This document shows, in pieces, positions 25,001-35,591 of a stretch of DNA of 64,000 nt. The DNA comes from Lachnospiraceae bacterium (lineage in GTDB: Bacteria > Bacillota > Clostridia > Lachnospirales > Lachnospiraceae). Numbering within the stretch: the first letter of the stretch is position 1; every line of letters begins with the position of its first letter. Position numbers and translations under genes: made by a program. The stretch spans positions 1 to 64,000 of the forward strand of contig JAFRRD010000017.1 in the NCBI GenBank assembly GCA_017428265.1, read 5' to 3'. Under the pieces are notes generated by a model. The model saw only the letters and a list, made by a program, of their open reading frames with translations. It did no database searches and had not been told where the DNA came from.

Positions 25001-26194
25001 ATGAAAGTTTTAGTGATCAACTGCGGCAGTTCGTCCCTGAAGTATCAGCTGATCGACAGTGAGACCGAAGAAGTGATGGCGAAAGGCCTGTGCGAACGCA
25101 TCGGCATCGACGGCCGCCTGACTCACAAACCTGCTTCCGGCGGCAAATACGAATACAGCGATCCGCTGCCTACCCATGTGGAAGCTGTTTCGTCCGTCCT
25201 GAATAAGCTGACCGATCCCAAAGTCGGCGTGATCAAAGACCTGTCCGAGATCGGCGCGGTCGGCCACCGCATCGTGCACGGCGGCGAGAAGTTTGCCGCA
25301 GCGACCCTGCTGACCGACGAAGCCCTGGAAGAGATCGACAAGTGCAGCGAGCTGGCCCCGCTTCACAACCCGGCCAACCTGATCGGCATCCGTGCCTGCC
25401 AGAAGCTGATGCCCGGCGTGCCCATGGTCGGCGTGTTTGACACTGCTTTCCATCAGACCATGCCTCCGAAGGCCTACCTGTACAGCATTCCTTACGACTA
25501 CTATGAAAAATACAAAGTCCGCCGCTACGGCTTCCACGGCACCTCCCACAGCTACGTGTCCAAGCGTGCTGCGGAGATCCTGGGCAAAGACGTGAAGGAA
25601 CTGAAGACCATCGTCTGCCACCTCGGCAACGGCGCCAGCCTTTCCGCCGTGAAGTTCGGCGAATCCATCGACACCTCCATGGGCTTCACCCCTCTGGACG
25701 GCGTTTCCATGGGCACCCGCTCCGGCGGCATTGACCCGGCCATCCTGGAATTCCTGAGCAAGAAGGAAGGCCTGAGCATCGAAGAACTGATGGTCATCCT
25801 GAACAAGCGCTCCGGCATGCTGGGCCTGTCCGGCGTCTCCTCCGACTTCCGCGATCTGGAAGCGGCGGCCCGCGAAGGCAATGTGCGCGCCCAGACCGCT
25901 CTGGACGTCTTCACCTACCGCGTAGCGAAGTTCATCGGCTACTACACCGCGGCCATGAACGGCGTAGACGTGATCTGCTTCACGGCCGGCATCGGCGAGA
26001 ACGACGCCAACGTGCGTGAGACCATCATGTCCTATCTCGAATTCCTGGGGATCAAAGTGGATGAGAAGGCAAATGACATGCACGGCGAGGAACGCATCAT
26101 TTCCACGCCGGATTCCAAGGTGACCGTCATGGTCGTCCCGACCAATGAAGAACTGGCCATCGCCCGCGAGACCGTTGCGATCGTGAACAAATAA
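25001..26194 (+). CDS. ackA: Acetate kinase
   Basis: 397 residues, normal length. It converts acetyl phosphate plus ADP to acetate plus ATP, the energy-yielding step of acetate fermentation. Signatures are [15 protein letters not shown] at the N-terminus and [17 protein letters not shown] near residue 170, plus [14 protein letters not shown] and [15 protein letters not shown]. No phosphotransacetylase gene is adjacent, unlike the common pta-ackA pair. It is monocistronic with its own promoter and terminator. Confidence 0.98.
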   Translation: MKVLVINCGSSSLKYQLIDSETEEVMAKGLCERIGIDGRLTHKPASGGKYEYSDPLPTHVEAVSSVLNKLTDPKVGVIKDLSEIGAVGHRIVHGGEKFAAATLLTDEALEEIDKCSELAPLHNPANLIGIRACQKLMPGVPMVGVFDTAFHQTMPPKAYLYSIPYDYYEKYKVRRYGFHGTSHSYVSKRAAEILGKDVKELKTIVCHLGNGASLSAVKFGESIDTSMGFTPLDGVSMGTRSGGIDPAILEFLSKKEGLSIEELMVILNKRSGMLGLSGVSSDFRDLEAAAREGNVRAQTALDVFTYRVAKFIGYYTAAMNGVDVICFTAGIGENDANVRETIMSYLEFLGIKVDEKANDMHGEERIISTPDSKVTVMVVPTNEELAIARETVAIVNK

Positions 26195-26212
26195 GAAATG
26201 ATGTGACTTGAG

Positions 26213-26245
26213 CGGGTCCGCGACAACTGCCGCGGACCCGTTTGT
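26213..26245 (+). terminator. Terminator after ackA
   Basis: Ten-pair stem CGGGTCCGCG/CGCGGACCCG (26213-26222 with 26231-26240), then TTTGTT. Confidence 0.8.
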
Positions 26246-26255
26246 TCTGGAAGGG

Positions 26256-26279
26256 CCCTCCCCCGTGTCCGGGGGAGGG
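26256..26279 (+). other. Hairpin just before the fmt ribosome site
   Basis: CCCTCCCCC pairs with GGGGGAGGG (26256-26264 with 26271-26279), only three bases before AGGAGGAG. No T-run follows. It may buffer fmt translation against upstream read-through. Confidence 0.4.
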
Positions 26280-26293
26280 TAGGAGGAGCGGTT

Positions 26294-27226
26294 ATGAAGA
26301 TCTTATTTATGGGGACCCCGGAATTTGCCGTGCCGGTGCTGGAGGCGCTTGTCGCCGCCGGCCATGAGGTCGTGCTTGCGGTCACGCAGCCGGACAAGGC
26401 CGTCGGCCGCAGCAAGGCGCTTGTCCCGCCGCCGGTCAAGGTCTGCGCCGAGGTCCACGGGATCCCGGTCTTCCAGCCGGAACGGGTCCGCCGTCCCGAA
26501 GCGATGGCGGAGCTGGAGAAGGTCGAGGCGGACCTCGGCGTGGTCGTCGCCTTCGGGCAGATCCTGCCGCAGGCGCTACTGGACCTGCCGGCCCACGGCT
26601 GCTTCAACGTGCATGCCTCGCTCCTGCCGATGTACCGCGGCGCCTCGCCCATCAACCATGTGATCCTGGCCGGAGAGAAGGAGAGCGGCGTCACGATCAT
26701 GCAGATGGACGCCGGGATCGACACCGGCGATATCCTGCTGCAGGAAGCCGTTCCGATCGAAGAGGACGAGACCGCGGAGACCCTTGCGGAGAAACTCTCG
26801 GTGCTCGGTGCGCGGATGATCGTGGAAGCGATTGCTAAACTCGAGGCCGGTACGCTCACGCATACCCCGCAGGAGGGAGAGACCTGCTACGCCGGCATGC
26901 TGAAAAAGGAAATGGGCCTCGTCAACTGGAAACAGCCGGCGGAAGTGATCGAACGGCAGGTGAGAGGGCTTTTGCCCTGGCCGGGGACCTATACCTTCCG
27001 CGCCGGAAAAAAACTGATCATCGGCGCCGCAAAAGCGGTTGCCCAGGAGGTCCCGCCGAACCTGATCCCCGGCGCCGTGTGGCGCGCGGATAAGAGCGGC
27101 CTGTTCATCCAGACCGGCGAGGGCGCGCTGCGCATCCTGGCGATCCAGCCCGAAGGAAAGAAAATGATGGATGCCAAGGCATTCTTAAACGGAAGCCATG
27201 TGCAGGAGGGTGAGCTGTGGCAATAG
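26294..27226 (+). CDS. fmt: Methionyl-tRNA formyltransferase
   Basis: 310 residues. It formylates initiator Met-tRNA from 10-formyl-tetrahydrofolate. The N-terminal MKILFMGTPEFAVPVLEAL and the catalytic region VHASLLPMYRGASPI with GVTIMQMDAGIDTGDIL are characteristic. It heads the fmt-rsmB-rlmN-prpC-prkC-rsgA-rpe run; priA and def, which often precede fmt in Firmicutes, are absent. The stop overlaps the rsmB GTG start. Confidence 0.97.
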   Translation: MKILFMGTPEFAVPVLEALVAAGHEVVLAVTQPDKAVGRSKALVPPPVKVCAEVHGIPVFQPERVRRPEAMAELEKVEADLGVVVAFGQILPQALLDLPAHGCFNVHASLLPMYRGASPINHVILAGEKESGVTIMQMDAGIDTGDILLQEAVPIEEDETAETLAEKLSVLGARMIVEAIAKLEAGTLTHTPQEGETCYAGMLKKEMGLVNWKQPAEVIERQVRGLLPWPGTYTFRAGKKLIIGAAKAVAQEVPPNLIPGAVWRADKSGLFIQTGEGALRILAIQPEGKKMMDAKAFLNGSHVQEGELWQ

Positions 27227-28548
27227 CGAAGACCCGGAAACTGGCCTTTGATATCATATACGCGGTCTGCGAGGAAGGGGCGAAAAGCCACCTGCGCCTC
27301 GCTGATACCTTTGCATCCCGAAAAGACCTGACGGTGCGCGACCGCGCCGTGATCACCAACCTGGTGCACGGAACGCTGGAAAATCTGCGGCTGATCGATT
27401 TCCGCATCGATGAGGTCGCGAAGCTCCCGGCCGGCAAGATGAAGCCGAAGGTCCGCTGCGCGGTCCGGCTCGGCTTCTACCAGCTACTGTTCCTGGACCG
27501 GACGTCGGAAAGCGCCGCCATCCGCAGCAGCGTGGAACTGGTGCGGAAGGCCGGCTACGACGGGCTGACCGGCTTCGTGAACGGCGTGCTGCGCACTGCG
27601 GCCCGGAAGACGGAGTGGAAGAAGCCGCCGGCCGTGGTGACGGCCAATCTGCCCGACTGGCTGCATACCCGCCTGCTCCAGGATTTCGGGAAGAAACGCA
27701 CCAGGGAAATGGTCCGGGTACTGAACGGCCCGAGCCCGCTGACGCTCCGGGTAAACCTCTCCAAGGCAGTGCCGGGAACGGTGATCCGCTTCCTGGACGA
27801 AGACGGCTGGCAGGCGGAACCGGCTGCGCTTCCCGCTGCGCTCCGGCTTTCCCGCACCGAAGCGGCCGTACCGCTTGAAAAAACAGCCGTCATCTCGGTA
27901 GGGCTTGCCGTGGTGCAGGACCTGGCCGCGATCCTCGCGGTCACCCTGGCCGCGCCGAAGACCGGGGATACCGTCCTCGATCTTTGTGCTGCGCCGGGCG
28001 GAAAGAGCCTGCACGCTGCGGATCTTGTCGGTCCGGAGGGGAGCGTTCTTGCCTGCGATCTGAGTGAGAACAAGGTCCGCCTGCTGGAGGAAAACATTGC
28101 CCGCTGCGGCTTTGAAAATATTACCGCGCAGACGGCGGACGCGCGCACTTTTGACCCGGAAAAGGAAGGAAAATTCGATCTCGTGATCGCGGACCTTCCC
28201 TGCTCCGGCCTCGGCGTGATGGGCAGAAAGCCCGAGATCCGCTACCGCGTGAGCGAAAAGGAGATCAGGGACCTTGCCGCGCTGCAGCGGGAGATCCTGC
28301 AGAATGCAGTCCGCTATGTCAGGCCCGGCGGAAGGCTCCTGTTCTCGACCTGCACCATGACGGACGAAGAAAACCGGATGAATGCGGTGTGGATCCTCGA
28401 TGAAGCCGGGCTCGCGCCCGTGGATATCCAGGCGGAGGTCCCGGAAGCGTTCCGTGACGGCCTGATCGCGCCGAACTGCCTGCAGCTTCTGCCTTCGGCC
28501 CTGTCCGACGGCTTTTTCATCAGCGTCTGGGAGAGGAAAAATGACTGA
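27217..28548 (+). CDS. rsmB: 16S rRNA (cytosine-967-C5)-methyltransferase RsmB
   Basis: 443 residues: an N-terminal NusB-like RNA-binding domain (to about 140) and a C-terminal Rossmann methyltransferase. SAM binding is at LDLCAAPGGKSLHAA. The two catalytic Cys lie in IADLPCSGLGVMGRKPEIRY and LLFSTCTMTDEEN. The GTG start at 27217 overlaps fmt and has CAGGAGG upstream, indicating coupling. Confidence 0.95.
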   Translation: MAIAKTRKLAFDIIYAVCEEGAKSHLRLADTFASRKDLTVRDRAVITNLVHGTLENLRLIDFRIDEVAKLPAGKMKPKVRCAVRLGFYQLLFLDRTSESAAIRSSVELVRKAGYDGLTGFVNGVLRTAARKTEWKKPPAVVTANLPDWLHTRLLQDFGKKRTREMVRVLNGPSPLTLRVNLSKAVPGTVIRFLDEDGWQAEPAALPAALRLSRTEAAVPLEKTAVISVGLAVVQDLAAILAVTLAAPKTGDTVLDLCAAPGGKSLHAADLVGPEGSVLACDLSENKVRLLEENIARCGFENITAQTADARTFDPEKEGKFDLVIADLPCSGLGVMGRKPEIRYRVSEKEIRDLAALQREILQNAVRYVRPGGRLLFSTCTMTDEENRMNAVWILDEAGLAPVDIQAEVPEAFRDGLIAPNCLQLLPSALSDGFFISVWERKND

Positions 28549-29578
28549 CTTGCGATCGATGACCCCCGAAGAAATCACGGCTGCCCTGAAGGAGATGGGA
28601 CAGCCTGCTTTCCGCGGCGCGCAGATCTTCGACTGGGTGCAGGCAAAGAAGGTGCGGACATTCGATGAAATGACGAACCTCCCGAAGACGCTCCGCGAAC
28701 GCCTTGCCGCGGAATTCACGCTTTCCCTGCTGAGCGTCGAACAGCGCCTCGTTTCGCAGGAGGACGGCACGCGTAAGTACGTCTATGCCCTGCCGGACGG
28801 CCTTCTCATTGAGTCCGTGTTCATGCCCTACGACTACGGCAATACCGCCTGCATTTCCTCGCAGGCCGGCTGCCGCATGGGCTGTAAATTCTGCGCCTCC
28901 ACCCTCGAAGGGCTCGCGAGAAACCTCCTTCCGGGCGAGATGCTGGAGCAGATCTTCCGCATGGAGGAGGATACCGGCGAGCGCATCTCACACGTCGTCG
29001 TGATGGGCAGCGGCGAACCGCTGGACAATTACGACAACCTTCTCCGCTTCGTCCGCCTGATCACGGATGAAAAGGGCAAGAACCTGAGCGAGCGGAACAT
29101 CACCGTCTCGACCTGCGGCCTCGTCCCGCAGATCAGACGCCTTGCCGGCGAGAAGCTGCAGATCACGCTGGCCCTGTCCCTGCACGCGCCGAACGACGCC
29201 CTGCGCCGCACGATGATGCCCATCGCGAACGCCTATACGGTGGAGGAGACCGTCGCCGCCTGCGATGAATATTTCACCGCGACGGGCCGCCGGATGAGCT
29301 ACGAATACAGCCTGATCGAGGGGGTGAACGACTCGGAAGCCTGCGCAAAGGAGCTTGCGGCGCTTCTTCACGGCAAGAATGCCCACGTCAATCTAATTCC
29401 GGTGAACCCGATCCGTGAGCGCGATTTCCGCGCGCCGGACCGCGCCGCCGCCCTGCGTTTCCAAAAAAGGCTTGAAAATCTGGGGATAAATGCTACTATA
29501 AGAAGGAAGATGGGCGCAGATATCGACAGTGCATGCGGCCAGCTTCGTTTACGTGCCAAAGCCGAACAGGGAGGGTAA
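28541..29578 (+). CDS. rlmN: Dual-specificity RNA (adenosine-C2)-methyltransferase RlmN
   Basis: 345 residues. A radical SAM enzyme that methylates A2503 of 23S rRNA and A37 of some tRNAs. The cluster motif is CRMGCKFCAS (CX3CX2C), and a conserved Cys near the end (ACGQLRLRA) is the methyl-carrying residue. The start overlaps rsmB by eight bases. Confidence 0.96.
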   Translation: MTDLRSMTPEEITAALKEMGQPAFRGAQIFDWVQAKKVRTFDEMTNLPKTLRERLAAEFTLSLLSVEQRLVSQEDGTRKYVYALPDGLLIESVFMPYDYGNTACISSQAGCRMGCKFCASTLEGLARNLLPGEMLEQIFRMEEDTGERISHVVVMGSGEPLDNYDNLLRFVRLITDEKGKNLSERNITVSTCGLVPQIRRLAGEKLQITLALSLHAPNDALRRTMMPIANAYTVEETVAACDEYFTATGRRMSYEYSLIEGVNDSEACAKELAALLHGKNAHVNLIPVNPIRERDFRAPDRAAALRFQKRLENLGINATIRRKMGADIDSACGQLRLRAKAEQGG

Positions 29579-29579
29579 G

Positions 29580-30332
29580 ATGCGTTATTCCGCACTGACC
29601 GACATCGGCCTCGTTCGCAGCAACAATGAAGATTCCCTGTACGCCGGGGACTCTGCGGTCGGCCGACTGGACAATTTATTCATCGTCGCCGATGGAATGG
29701 GCGGCCACGTCGGAGGAGAGTATGCCTCCGCTTTTGTGGTATCCAAAATCCCGGATCTGCTGGAAAAACGGAAGCAGGGGGAGAGCATCTCCGATACCCT
29801 TCTGATCGTTACTGACCGCACCAACAAGGCCCTGTATCAGCTGAGCCGCAACGACAAAAGGCTGCAGGGCATGGGCTCGACGATGGTCATGGCGAGCATC
29901 GAAGGCGGCACGGCGCACGTCATCAATGTCGGCGACTCACGGCTGTATCATTTTGACGGTACGCTCACGCAGGTCACGAAAGACCATTCGATGGTCGATG
30001 AGATGGTGGCGCAGGGCAAACTCACGAAGGACGATCCCTTCTATGCCGCCAACAAGAACATGATCACCCGTGCGATGGGCGTCGGTTCGCGCGTGGAGCC
30101 GGACTATTTCTGCGTCTCGCTCGGTCCCGGAAGCCGGCTGCTTCTGTGTTCGGACGGGCTGTCCGGCATGGTGGACGATGACACGATCGCAGAGGTCCTT
30201 GCGAATGAGCCGGATACGGCCGCGGCGGCCGAAAAGCTCATGGCCCTGGCCAAGGAAGCCGGCGGCAAGGACAACATCACCGTGATCGTGATCGATCCGG
30301 ATATTGAAGCCCCGGCGGCGGAAACGGTCTGA
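29580..30332 (+). CDS. prpC: PP2C-type protein phosphatase, partner of PrkC
   Basis: 250 residues. The PPM motifs are visible in order: DIGLVRSNNEDS, VADGMGGHVGGE, GSTMVMA, NVGDSRLY, DHSMVDEM, SDGLSG and GGKDNITVIVI, with Asp residues for the two Mn/Mg ions. It reverses phosphorylation by the kinase encoded next. The ATG at 29580 follows GGGAGGGTAAG; its first base sits two bases after the rlmN stop. Confidence 0.96.
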   Translation: MRYSALTDIGLVRSNNEDSLYAGDSAVGRLDNLFIVADGMGGHVGGEYASAFVVSKIPDLLEKRKQGESISDTLLIVTDRTNKALYQLSRNDKRLQGMGSTMVMASIEGGTAHVINVGDSRLYHFDGTLTQVTKDHSMVDEMVAQGKLTKDDPFYAANKNMITRAMGVGSRVEPDYFCVSLGPGSRLLLCSDGLSGMVDDDTIAEVLANEPDTAAAAEKLMALAKEAGGKDNITVIVIDPDIEAPAAETV

Positions 30333-30413
30333 CGGCGGCATTCCGGGCGGTACATTTATTGCAAACAGTCTTTTCACCGTGCACGGCGCGGTTTTCAATA
30401 GATGAGGTGAAGC

Positions 30414-32951
30414 ATGTTAAGGGTAGGAACGATCTTAAGCGGACGCTATGAGATCATCAGCGCCATCGGCTCGGGCGGCATGTCTTATGTCTACAAGGCA
30501 AAAGACGTGACGCTTAAGCGGCTTGTCGCCGTAAAGGTCCTGAAAGAGGAATACAGCCGTGACGCCAATATCGTGGCCAAATTCGCGCGCGAGGCGGAGG
30601 CGGCCGGCGGCCTGTCCCATCCGAACGTGGTCAGCGTCTACGACGTCGGCGAGCAGTTCGGCACCTACTACATCGTCATGGAACTGGTCGAGGGTTTTAC
30701 CCTCAAGAAATACATCGAGAAAAAAGGCAGGCTTTCGCAGCACGATGCGGTCCAGGTGACCATGCAGGTGGCGCGGGGCCTCAATGCGGCTCACGAGCAG
30801 GGCATCATCCACCGCGACGTCAAGCCGCAGAACATCATGGTGTCGAAGGAAGGCAAGATCAAGGTCACCGACTTCGGCATCGCGCGCATCAACGATACCC
30901 AGATCAGCGGCGCGAACACCATGGGCAGCGTCCACTACATTTCGCCGGAACAGGCGAGAGGCGGTGTCTGCGACGAACGCAGCGACGTGTACTCCCTGGG
31001 CATCACGCTGTATGAAATGGTCACCGGACGCGTGCCTTTTGACGGCGAATCGACCGTGGACGTCGCGCTCAAGCACGTCAAGGAGCCGATCACGCCGCCG
31101 AGCGAATATGAGCCGGATCTCCTTCCGAACCTGGAAAAGATCATCCTGAAATGCACGCAGAAAAAGCCCGACTACCGCTATCGTTCGATGGGGGCACTGC
31201 TGGATGACTTAAAGCGCCTTCTGGCAACGCCGTATGAAGATTTCGTGGTCATGCCGGCGGTCTCCGAAGCCGGAGCGACCAAGATCCTGAAGAAGGAAGA
31301 GGCAGAGGAGATCCGCCTGGCGGCAGCCGCAGACAGTAAAAAAGACGCTACCGATGCGAAAGCGGCGGCGGCGATGATCAGCGGCGAACCCATTTCGTCC
31401 CGGAATAAGGAAGCAGTCAAAAAACCGAAGCCGGCCGTGAAGAAAAAAAGCAGCCTGCTGACCGAAGAAGAGATCGAAGCGGAAGCCAAGGCGCTGAAGA
31501 CCGAAAAAATCCTGAATTATATCATGATCGGTATCGGGATGCTGATCCTGATCCTCGCGATCGCGATCATTTTCCGCGCCTGCGGCATCCTGAAAAAACC
31601 GAACGAAACGACGGCACCGGTTGCTTCCACACCGGTACAGACCACGGCACCTTCCTCAACACCGGCTGAAACGGAGACACCGGAGCCTTCGACCGAACCC
31701 GCGACGACCTCCTCGACCGTGGTCATGCCGAACCTGATCGGACAGGAATATACCAAAGCGCAGGCGACGCTGGAATCCATGGGCCTGGCGGCCAGATTTG
31801 AAACGCAGGATACTGCGGACTATCCGGAGTATACGGTCTTCAAGCAGTCTTATCCCGACGGCGTTACGCTGCCGCGCGACACCGTGGTCACGCTCTGGAT
31901 CGCGATGCCGGCGGATACCGACGTCATGATCCCGAACACGATCGCCGGGATGACGGCCGCAGACGCGGCCAAGACACTGATCCAGGCCGGCCTGCGTGTC
32001 TCGGATGAATACAGCTATGCCAACAGCAACCGCGTCGAGAAAGGGCTTGTCTGCGATGCGGTGCCGGCGATGGGACAGATCGTGGAAAAAGGCACCATGG
32101 TAACGATCGTGATCAGTCTCGGACCGCAGCAGGGCACTGTCCCCAACGTGCTGGGCATGAGCGAGAAAGAAGCCAAAGAGGCGCTCAAGAAAGCCGGTTT
32201 CGTGGAGAGCCGGATCATCGTCGATGAGGAGAGGATCTACTCCGACACCTATCCCGAAGGGGCGGTCGCGCGGATCTACACCTTCGACGGCGACTTAAAG
32301 AGCGGCGATAAGATCAACTATACGACGGATATTTATCTCTCGGTCAGCCGCGGGGCCACCTTCTTCGTGGATCCCGCCCTGTACCTGGGGCAGACGGATA
32401 TCGACGGCGCGGTCACTACGCTGCAGCTGATGGGCCTTGTCGTCAGGACGGTCCCGGAACCGAGTTCGACCTTCCCGAACGGCCAGATCTGCTGGCTGAC
32501 GCTGGAAGCCGATTCGAGAGACGTGACGGCCGACCACGTGTTCAATAAGGGCGATACCATTTATCTGCATTACAGTACACAAGGGGAATCGACAGAGCCG
32601 ACAGAAGAACCGACCGAAGCGCCGACGCAGCCCACGGAAGCGCCGACGGAGCCGCCTACGCAGCCCGTGACCGAAGAGCAGACGACCGAAGCGCCCGGAC
32701 CGCAGGATACCGTCCGAGTCGATCCCAATTACTATCAGGGACGTTCGGATATTGATGCCGCGGTTGCCGAACTCGAAGCTCTCGGCCTTGTGGTAAAGAA
32801 AAAAGGCGAGCCGTATTCGGCATACCCTTACGGGCAGATCTGCTGGCTGACGACCGAAGAAACAGGCGGAGACATCACGGCGGATACACCGCTGGCAAAG
32901 GGCTCGACGGTCTGGCTGCACTACAGCCTTAAGGAAGAGACCGCGCCGTAA
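30414..32951 (+). CDS. prkC: Membrane Ser/Thr protein kinase with PASTA domains
   Basis: 845 residues. The cytoplasmic kinase domain (about 10-270) has GSGGMSYVYKA, Lys in VAVKVL, HRDVKPQNI and DFGIARI. One membrane helix follows at about 367-388. Outside the cell are three classic PASTA repeats (each with MPNLIGQ- or VPNVLGM-type starts), then two divergent PASTA-like modules that share the string GQICWLT and are separated by a Thr/Glu/Pro linker (about 725-763). PASTA domains sense muropeptides or lipid II, linking wall state to growth. The 81-base gap from prpC has no terminator. Confidence 0.95.
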   Translation: MLRVGTILSGRYEIISAIGSGGMSYVYKAKDVTLKRLVAVKVLKEEYSRDANIVAKFAREAEAAGGLSHPNVVSVYDVGEQFGTYYIVMELVEGFTLKKYIEKKGRLSQHDAVQVTMQVARGLNAAHEQGIIHRDVKPQNIMVSKEGKIKVTDFGIARINDTQISGANTMGSVHYISPEQARGGVCDERSDVYSLGITLYEMVTGRVPFDGESTVDVALKHVKEPITPPSEYEPDLLPNLEKIILKCTQKKPDYRYRSMGALLDDLKRLLATPYEDFVVMPAVSEAGATKILKKEEAEEIRLAAAADSKKDATDAKAAAAMISGEPISSRNKEAVKKPKPAVKKKSSLLTEEEIEAEAKALKTEKILNYIMIGIGMLILILAIAIIFRACGILKKPNETTAPVASTPVQTTAPSSTPAETETPEPSTEPATTSSTVVMPNLIGQEYTKAQATLESMGLAARFETQDTADYPEYTVFKQSYPDGVTLPRDTVVTLWIAMPADTDVMIPNTIAGMTAADAAKTLIQAGLRVSDEYSYANSNRVEKGLVCDAVPAMGQIVEKGTMVTIVISLGPQQGTVPNVLGMSEKEAKEALKKAGFVESRIIVDEERIYSDTYPEGAVARIYTFDGDLKSGDKINYTTDIYLSVSRGATFFVDPALYLGQTDIDGAVTTLQLMGLVVRTVPEPSSTFPNGQICWLTLEADSRDVTADHVFNKGDTIYLHYSTQGESTEPTEEPTEAPTQPTEAPTEPPTQPVTEEQTTEAPGPQDTVRVDPNYYQGRSDIDAAVAELEALGLVVKKKGEPYSAYPYGQICWLTTEETGGDITADTPLAKGSTVWLHYSLKEETAP

Positions 32952-32961
32952 ACAGTTGATC

Positions 32962-32991
32962 CAGGGGAGGGCTGGCCCCTCCCCTGATGTT
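32962..32991 (+). terminator. Hairpin after prkC
   Basis: CAGGGGAGGG pairs with CCCTCCCCTG (32962-32986), followed by ATGTTTATCC. The poor T-run suggests partial termination before rsgA. Confidence 0.5.
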
Positions 32992-33041
32992 TATCCGGAT
33001 AAATACGGGCCGCGACCGGCCCGGAAAACTGCAGGAGGCAT

Positions 33042-33917
33042 ATGCAGGGCAAGATCATCAAAGGAGTCGGCGGCTTTTACACCGTCCATAACGGGATAGG
33101 GACCGCGGCAGTCTGCCGCGCCAGAGGCGTATTCCGGGACCGCGGCGAGAAACCGCTGGTCGGGGATGACGTGGATTTTTCCCTGACCGGAGAGGCGGAC
33201 GGCAGCGGCTGGATCGAGAAACTTCTGCCCCGCAGAAACGAACTGATCCGCCCGGCCGTTGCCAACATGGATCAGGCGCTGATCCTGGTGAGCGCGGGAA
33301 AACCCGCCTTCCATCCGCTCCTTCTGGATAATTTCCTGCTGTGGATGGGCATCCAGGACGTTCCTGTCCTGATCGGGGTCGGCAAATGCGACCAGGATCC
33401 GGAGGAGGCGCGCCGCATCGCCGCGCTCTACGCGGGAACGGGATTTCCCGTGCTGATCTTCAGTGCACTTTCCGGCGAGGGTCTGGAAGAAGTCCGCGCG
33501 CACCTGGTCGGGAAGACGACCGTGCTGGCCGGAGCCAGCGGTGTCGGGAAGTCCACCCTGCTGAACCGTCTGATCCCGGAAGCCGCCATGGAGACCGGCG
33601 AACTGTCCGCACGGCTCGGCCGCGGCAGGCACACGACCCGCCACTCGGAGATCTTCTTTCTCGAAAAGGACAGCTTCGTCCTGGACACGCCGGGCTTTAC
33701 CTCCCTGGATACGCCCGAGATGGAAGAGGACCAGGTGGGCCTCTACTACCCTGAATTTGCCGCCCCGGCGAAGAACTGCCGCTTCCCGGACTGCCTGCAT
33801 GACAAAGAGCCGGACTGTGCGGTGAAGGCAGCCGTGCGCGCAGGTGCGATCGCGCGGAGCCGCTACGACAGTTACAGACGCAATCTTGAAGATATTCGCA
33901 GCCGCCGGCCGTATTAG
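33042..33917 (+). CDS. rsgA: Ribosome small-subunit-dependent GTPase RsgA
   Basis: 291 residues. It aids late 30S assembly. It has an N-terminal OB-fold, a circularly permuted GTPase (G4 before G1: VGKCD near residue 112, then [13 protein letters not shown] near 165) and a C-terminal zinc site (C-x-C-D-type, [14 protein letters not shown]). The G4 motif, normally NKxD, reads GKCD here, a notable substitution for guanine recognition. GGAGGC precedes the ATG. Confidence 0.94.
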   Translation: MQGKIIKGVGGFYTVHNGIGTAAVCRARGVFRDRGEKPLVGDDVDFSLTGEADGSGWIEKLLPRRNELIRPAVANMDQALILVSAGKPAFHPLLLDNFLLWMGIQDVPVLIGVGKCDQDPEEARRIAALYAGTGFPVLIFSALSGEGLEEVRAHLVGKTTVLAGASGVGKSTLLNRLIPEAAMETGELSARLGRGRHTTRHSEIFFLEKDSFVLDTPGFTSLDTPEMEEDQVGLYYPEFAAPAKNCRFPDCLHDKEPDCAVKAAVRAGAIARSRYDSYRRNLEDIRSRRPY

Positions 33918-33942
33918 TGCCGGCGCCGAAGAAAGGAACCCT

Positions 33943-34605
33943 ATGGATAAGCTCCTTGCTCCCTCCATTCTGTCTGCTGATTTCGGGCGCCTGGCCGAGG
34001 CCATCCGGGCCGTGGATCTGGCCGGTGCGCAGTATATCCATATCGACGTCATGGACGGCGCGTTCGTCCCGTCGATCTCCTTCGGCATGCCCGTGATCCG
34101 TTCGATCCGGCCGGTGACGAACAAGGTCTTCGACGTGCATCTGATGATCGAGGACCCGGATCGGTATCTGGCGGAGTTTGCCGACTGCGGCGCGGACATC
34201 ATCACCGTGCATGCGGAAGCCTGCCGCCATCTCGACCGCAGCGTGCAGAAGATCCATGAGCTGGGGAAGAAGGCTGGCGTGGCCCTCAATCCCGCGACGC
34301 CGCTTTCCGCGGTCGAATGGGTCCTGCCGCAGATCGACCTGCTGCTCATCATGGGCGTTAATCCCGGCTTCGGCGGGCAGTCATTTATCCCCTACTCGCT
34401 GGTGAAGCTGCGCGAGGCGCGGGAAATGATCCGTCAGACGGGCAGGGCGATCGACCTGGAAGTGGACGGCGGCGTAAAACAGTCCAATGCGAAGGAAATC
34501 CTGGCGGCCGGAGCCAACGTGCTCGTGGCCGGTTCGGCGGTCTTCAAGGGCGATGCAGCGGCCAACGCCGAAGCTTTCCTGGAACTCATGGGAGGCCGGA
34601 AATGA
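33943..34605 (+). CDS. rpe: Ribulose-phosphate 3-epimerase
   Basis: 220 residues, a TIM barrel interconverting ribulose and xylulose 5-phosphates in the pentose phosphate pathway. Motifs: [36 protein letters not shown] and [12 protein letters not shown]. The ATG at 33943 follows GAAAGGA; the longer frame overlapping rsgA has no ribosome site. The stop overlaps the next start (ATGA). Confidence 0.96.
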   Translation: MDKLLAPSILSADFGRLAEAIRAVDLAGAQYIHIDVMDGAFVPSISFGMPVIRSIRPVTNKVFDVHLMIEDPDRYLAEFADCGADIITVHAEACRHLDRSVQKIHELGKKAGVALNPATPLSAVEWVLPQIDLLLIMGVNPGFGGQSFIPYSLVKLREAREMIRQTGRAIDLEVDGGVKQSNAKEILAAGANVLVAGSAVFKGDAAANAEAFLELMGGRK

Positions 34606-35591
34606 AGCCTGTGCGGCGGGTGCTGTGCCTTGCTCTGGCCTTGCTCCTGACCCTGGTAACGGTCCTCAGCGGCTGCGGCAAAAAGCAGAAGATGGGGGGC
34701 GGCGACCTGCTGCGGATCGGCGAGGAGGTCTATACCGTGCAGGAAGCCAAGGTCTTTCTGCTGTCGCAGCATACCATCTATGCCGGTGAGTACGGGGAAG
34801 AGATCTGGAATGTGGAGCTGTCGGAAGGCAGCTTTGAGTCATATATCAAGAAAGCGCTGCTGGATTACCTGGAACGCCTGTTTCTTGCGGACTGTGCGGC
34901 CCGGGCGGACGGGATCGCTTTGAGTGTTGCGGAGAATGCCGCAGTTGAGAAGGCTACGGATCAGTTCTGGCAGGGACTGAGCGAAGAGACAAGGACAAAG
35001 ACCGGCCTGACGCGGGAGATCTGCCTGCAGGCCTTTGTTCGCTATACCCGCGCGCAGATCTATTTCCGCAACGTGCTCGGCCGCGGTCCCGCTGAGATCA
35101 GCGAAGAAGAGGCACGGGCTGCCGTACTGCAGATCATTTCGGTAGACAGTACCTGCGGCATCGGCACGGCACGGGAGATCCTTGAAAAGATCACGGCAGA
35201 GAAAAAGTCGGCGGCCGAAGCCGCCGGAGGGATCGAAGGCGTGTCGGTCCGGAAGGAGACCGTGATCCGCGGGACCTACGACGGCAATTTCGACACGATC
35301 GTTTTTGCACTGAAAAAAGGCCAGTGGAGCCCGGTGATCACGATGCCGGGCGAGTATCTGCTGGTGCAGTGCGTTGAGGTCAGCGACCCTTCGGCGACGG
35401 CGATAAACAAGGCCGCCATGGAGAAGGCGAACCGGGAGCGCGAACTGCAGGAAGCGCTGGCGACCTATGGGAAGGATATCACCATGATCTGCAATCCGGC
35501 GGGATGGGAGGAAGTGTCCATGAGCGCGTTCGAGGGCCTTTCCCCGGTGAATTTTTACGATTATACGGACGGCCTGCGGGCGGATTACTGA
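34602..35591 (+). CDS. Lipoprotein resembling PrsA/SurA-type foldases
   Basis: 329 residues. A lipoprotein signal ends VLSGC (Cys near residue 25). A long helical N-terminal region (45-190, [18 protein letters not shown] ...) is followed by a short parvulin-like region (about 200-255, with [17 protein letters not shown]) and a C-terminal helical tail, the layout of extracellular peptidyl-prolyl isomerases that help secreted proteins fold. The parvulin core is weakly conserved, so chaperone activity without isomerase activity is possible. Coupled to rpe by ATGA overlap. Confidence 0.7.
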   Translation: MKPVRRVLCLALALLLTLVTVLSGCGKKQKMGGGDLLRIGEEVYTVQEAKVFLLSQHTIYAGEYGEEIWNVELSEGSFESYIKKALLDYLERLFLADCAARADGIALSVAENAAVEKATDQFWQGLSEETRTKTGLTREICLQAFVRYTRAQIYFRNVLGRGPAEISEEEARAAVLQIISVDSTCGIGTAREILEKITAEKKSAAEAAGGIEGVSVRKETVIRGTYDGNFDTIVFALKKGQWSPVITMPGEYLLVQCVEVSDPSATAINKAAMEKANRERELQEALATYGKDITMICNPAGWEEVSMSAFEGLSPVNFYDYTDGLRADY

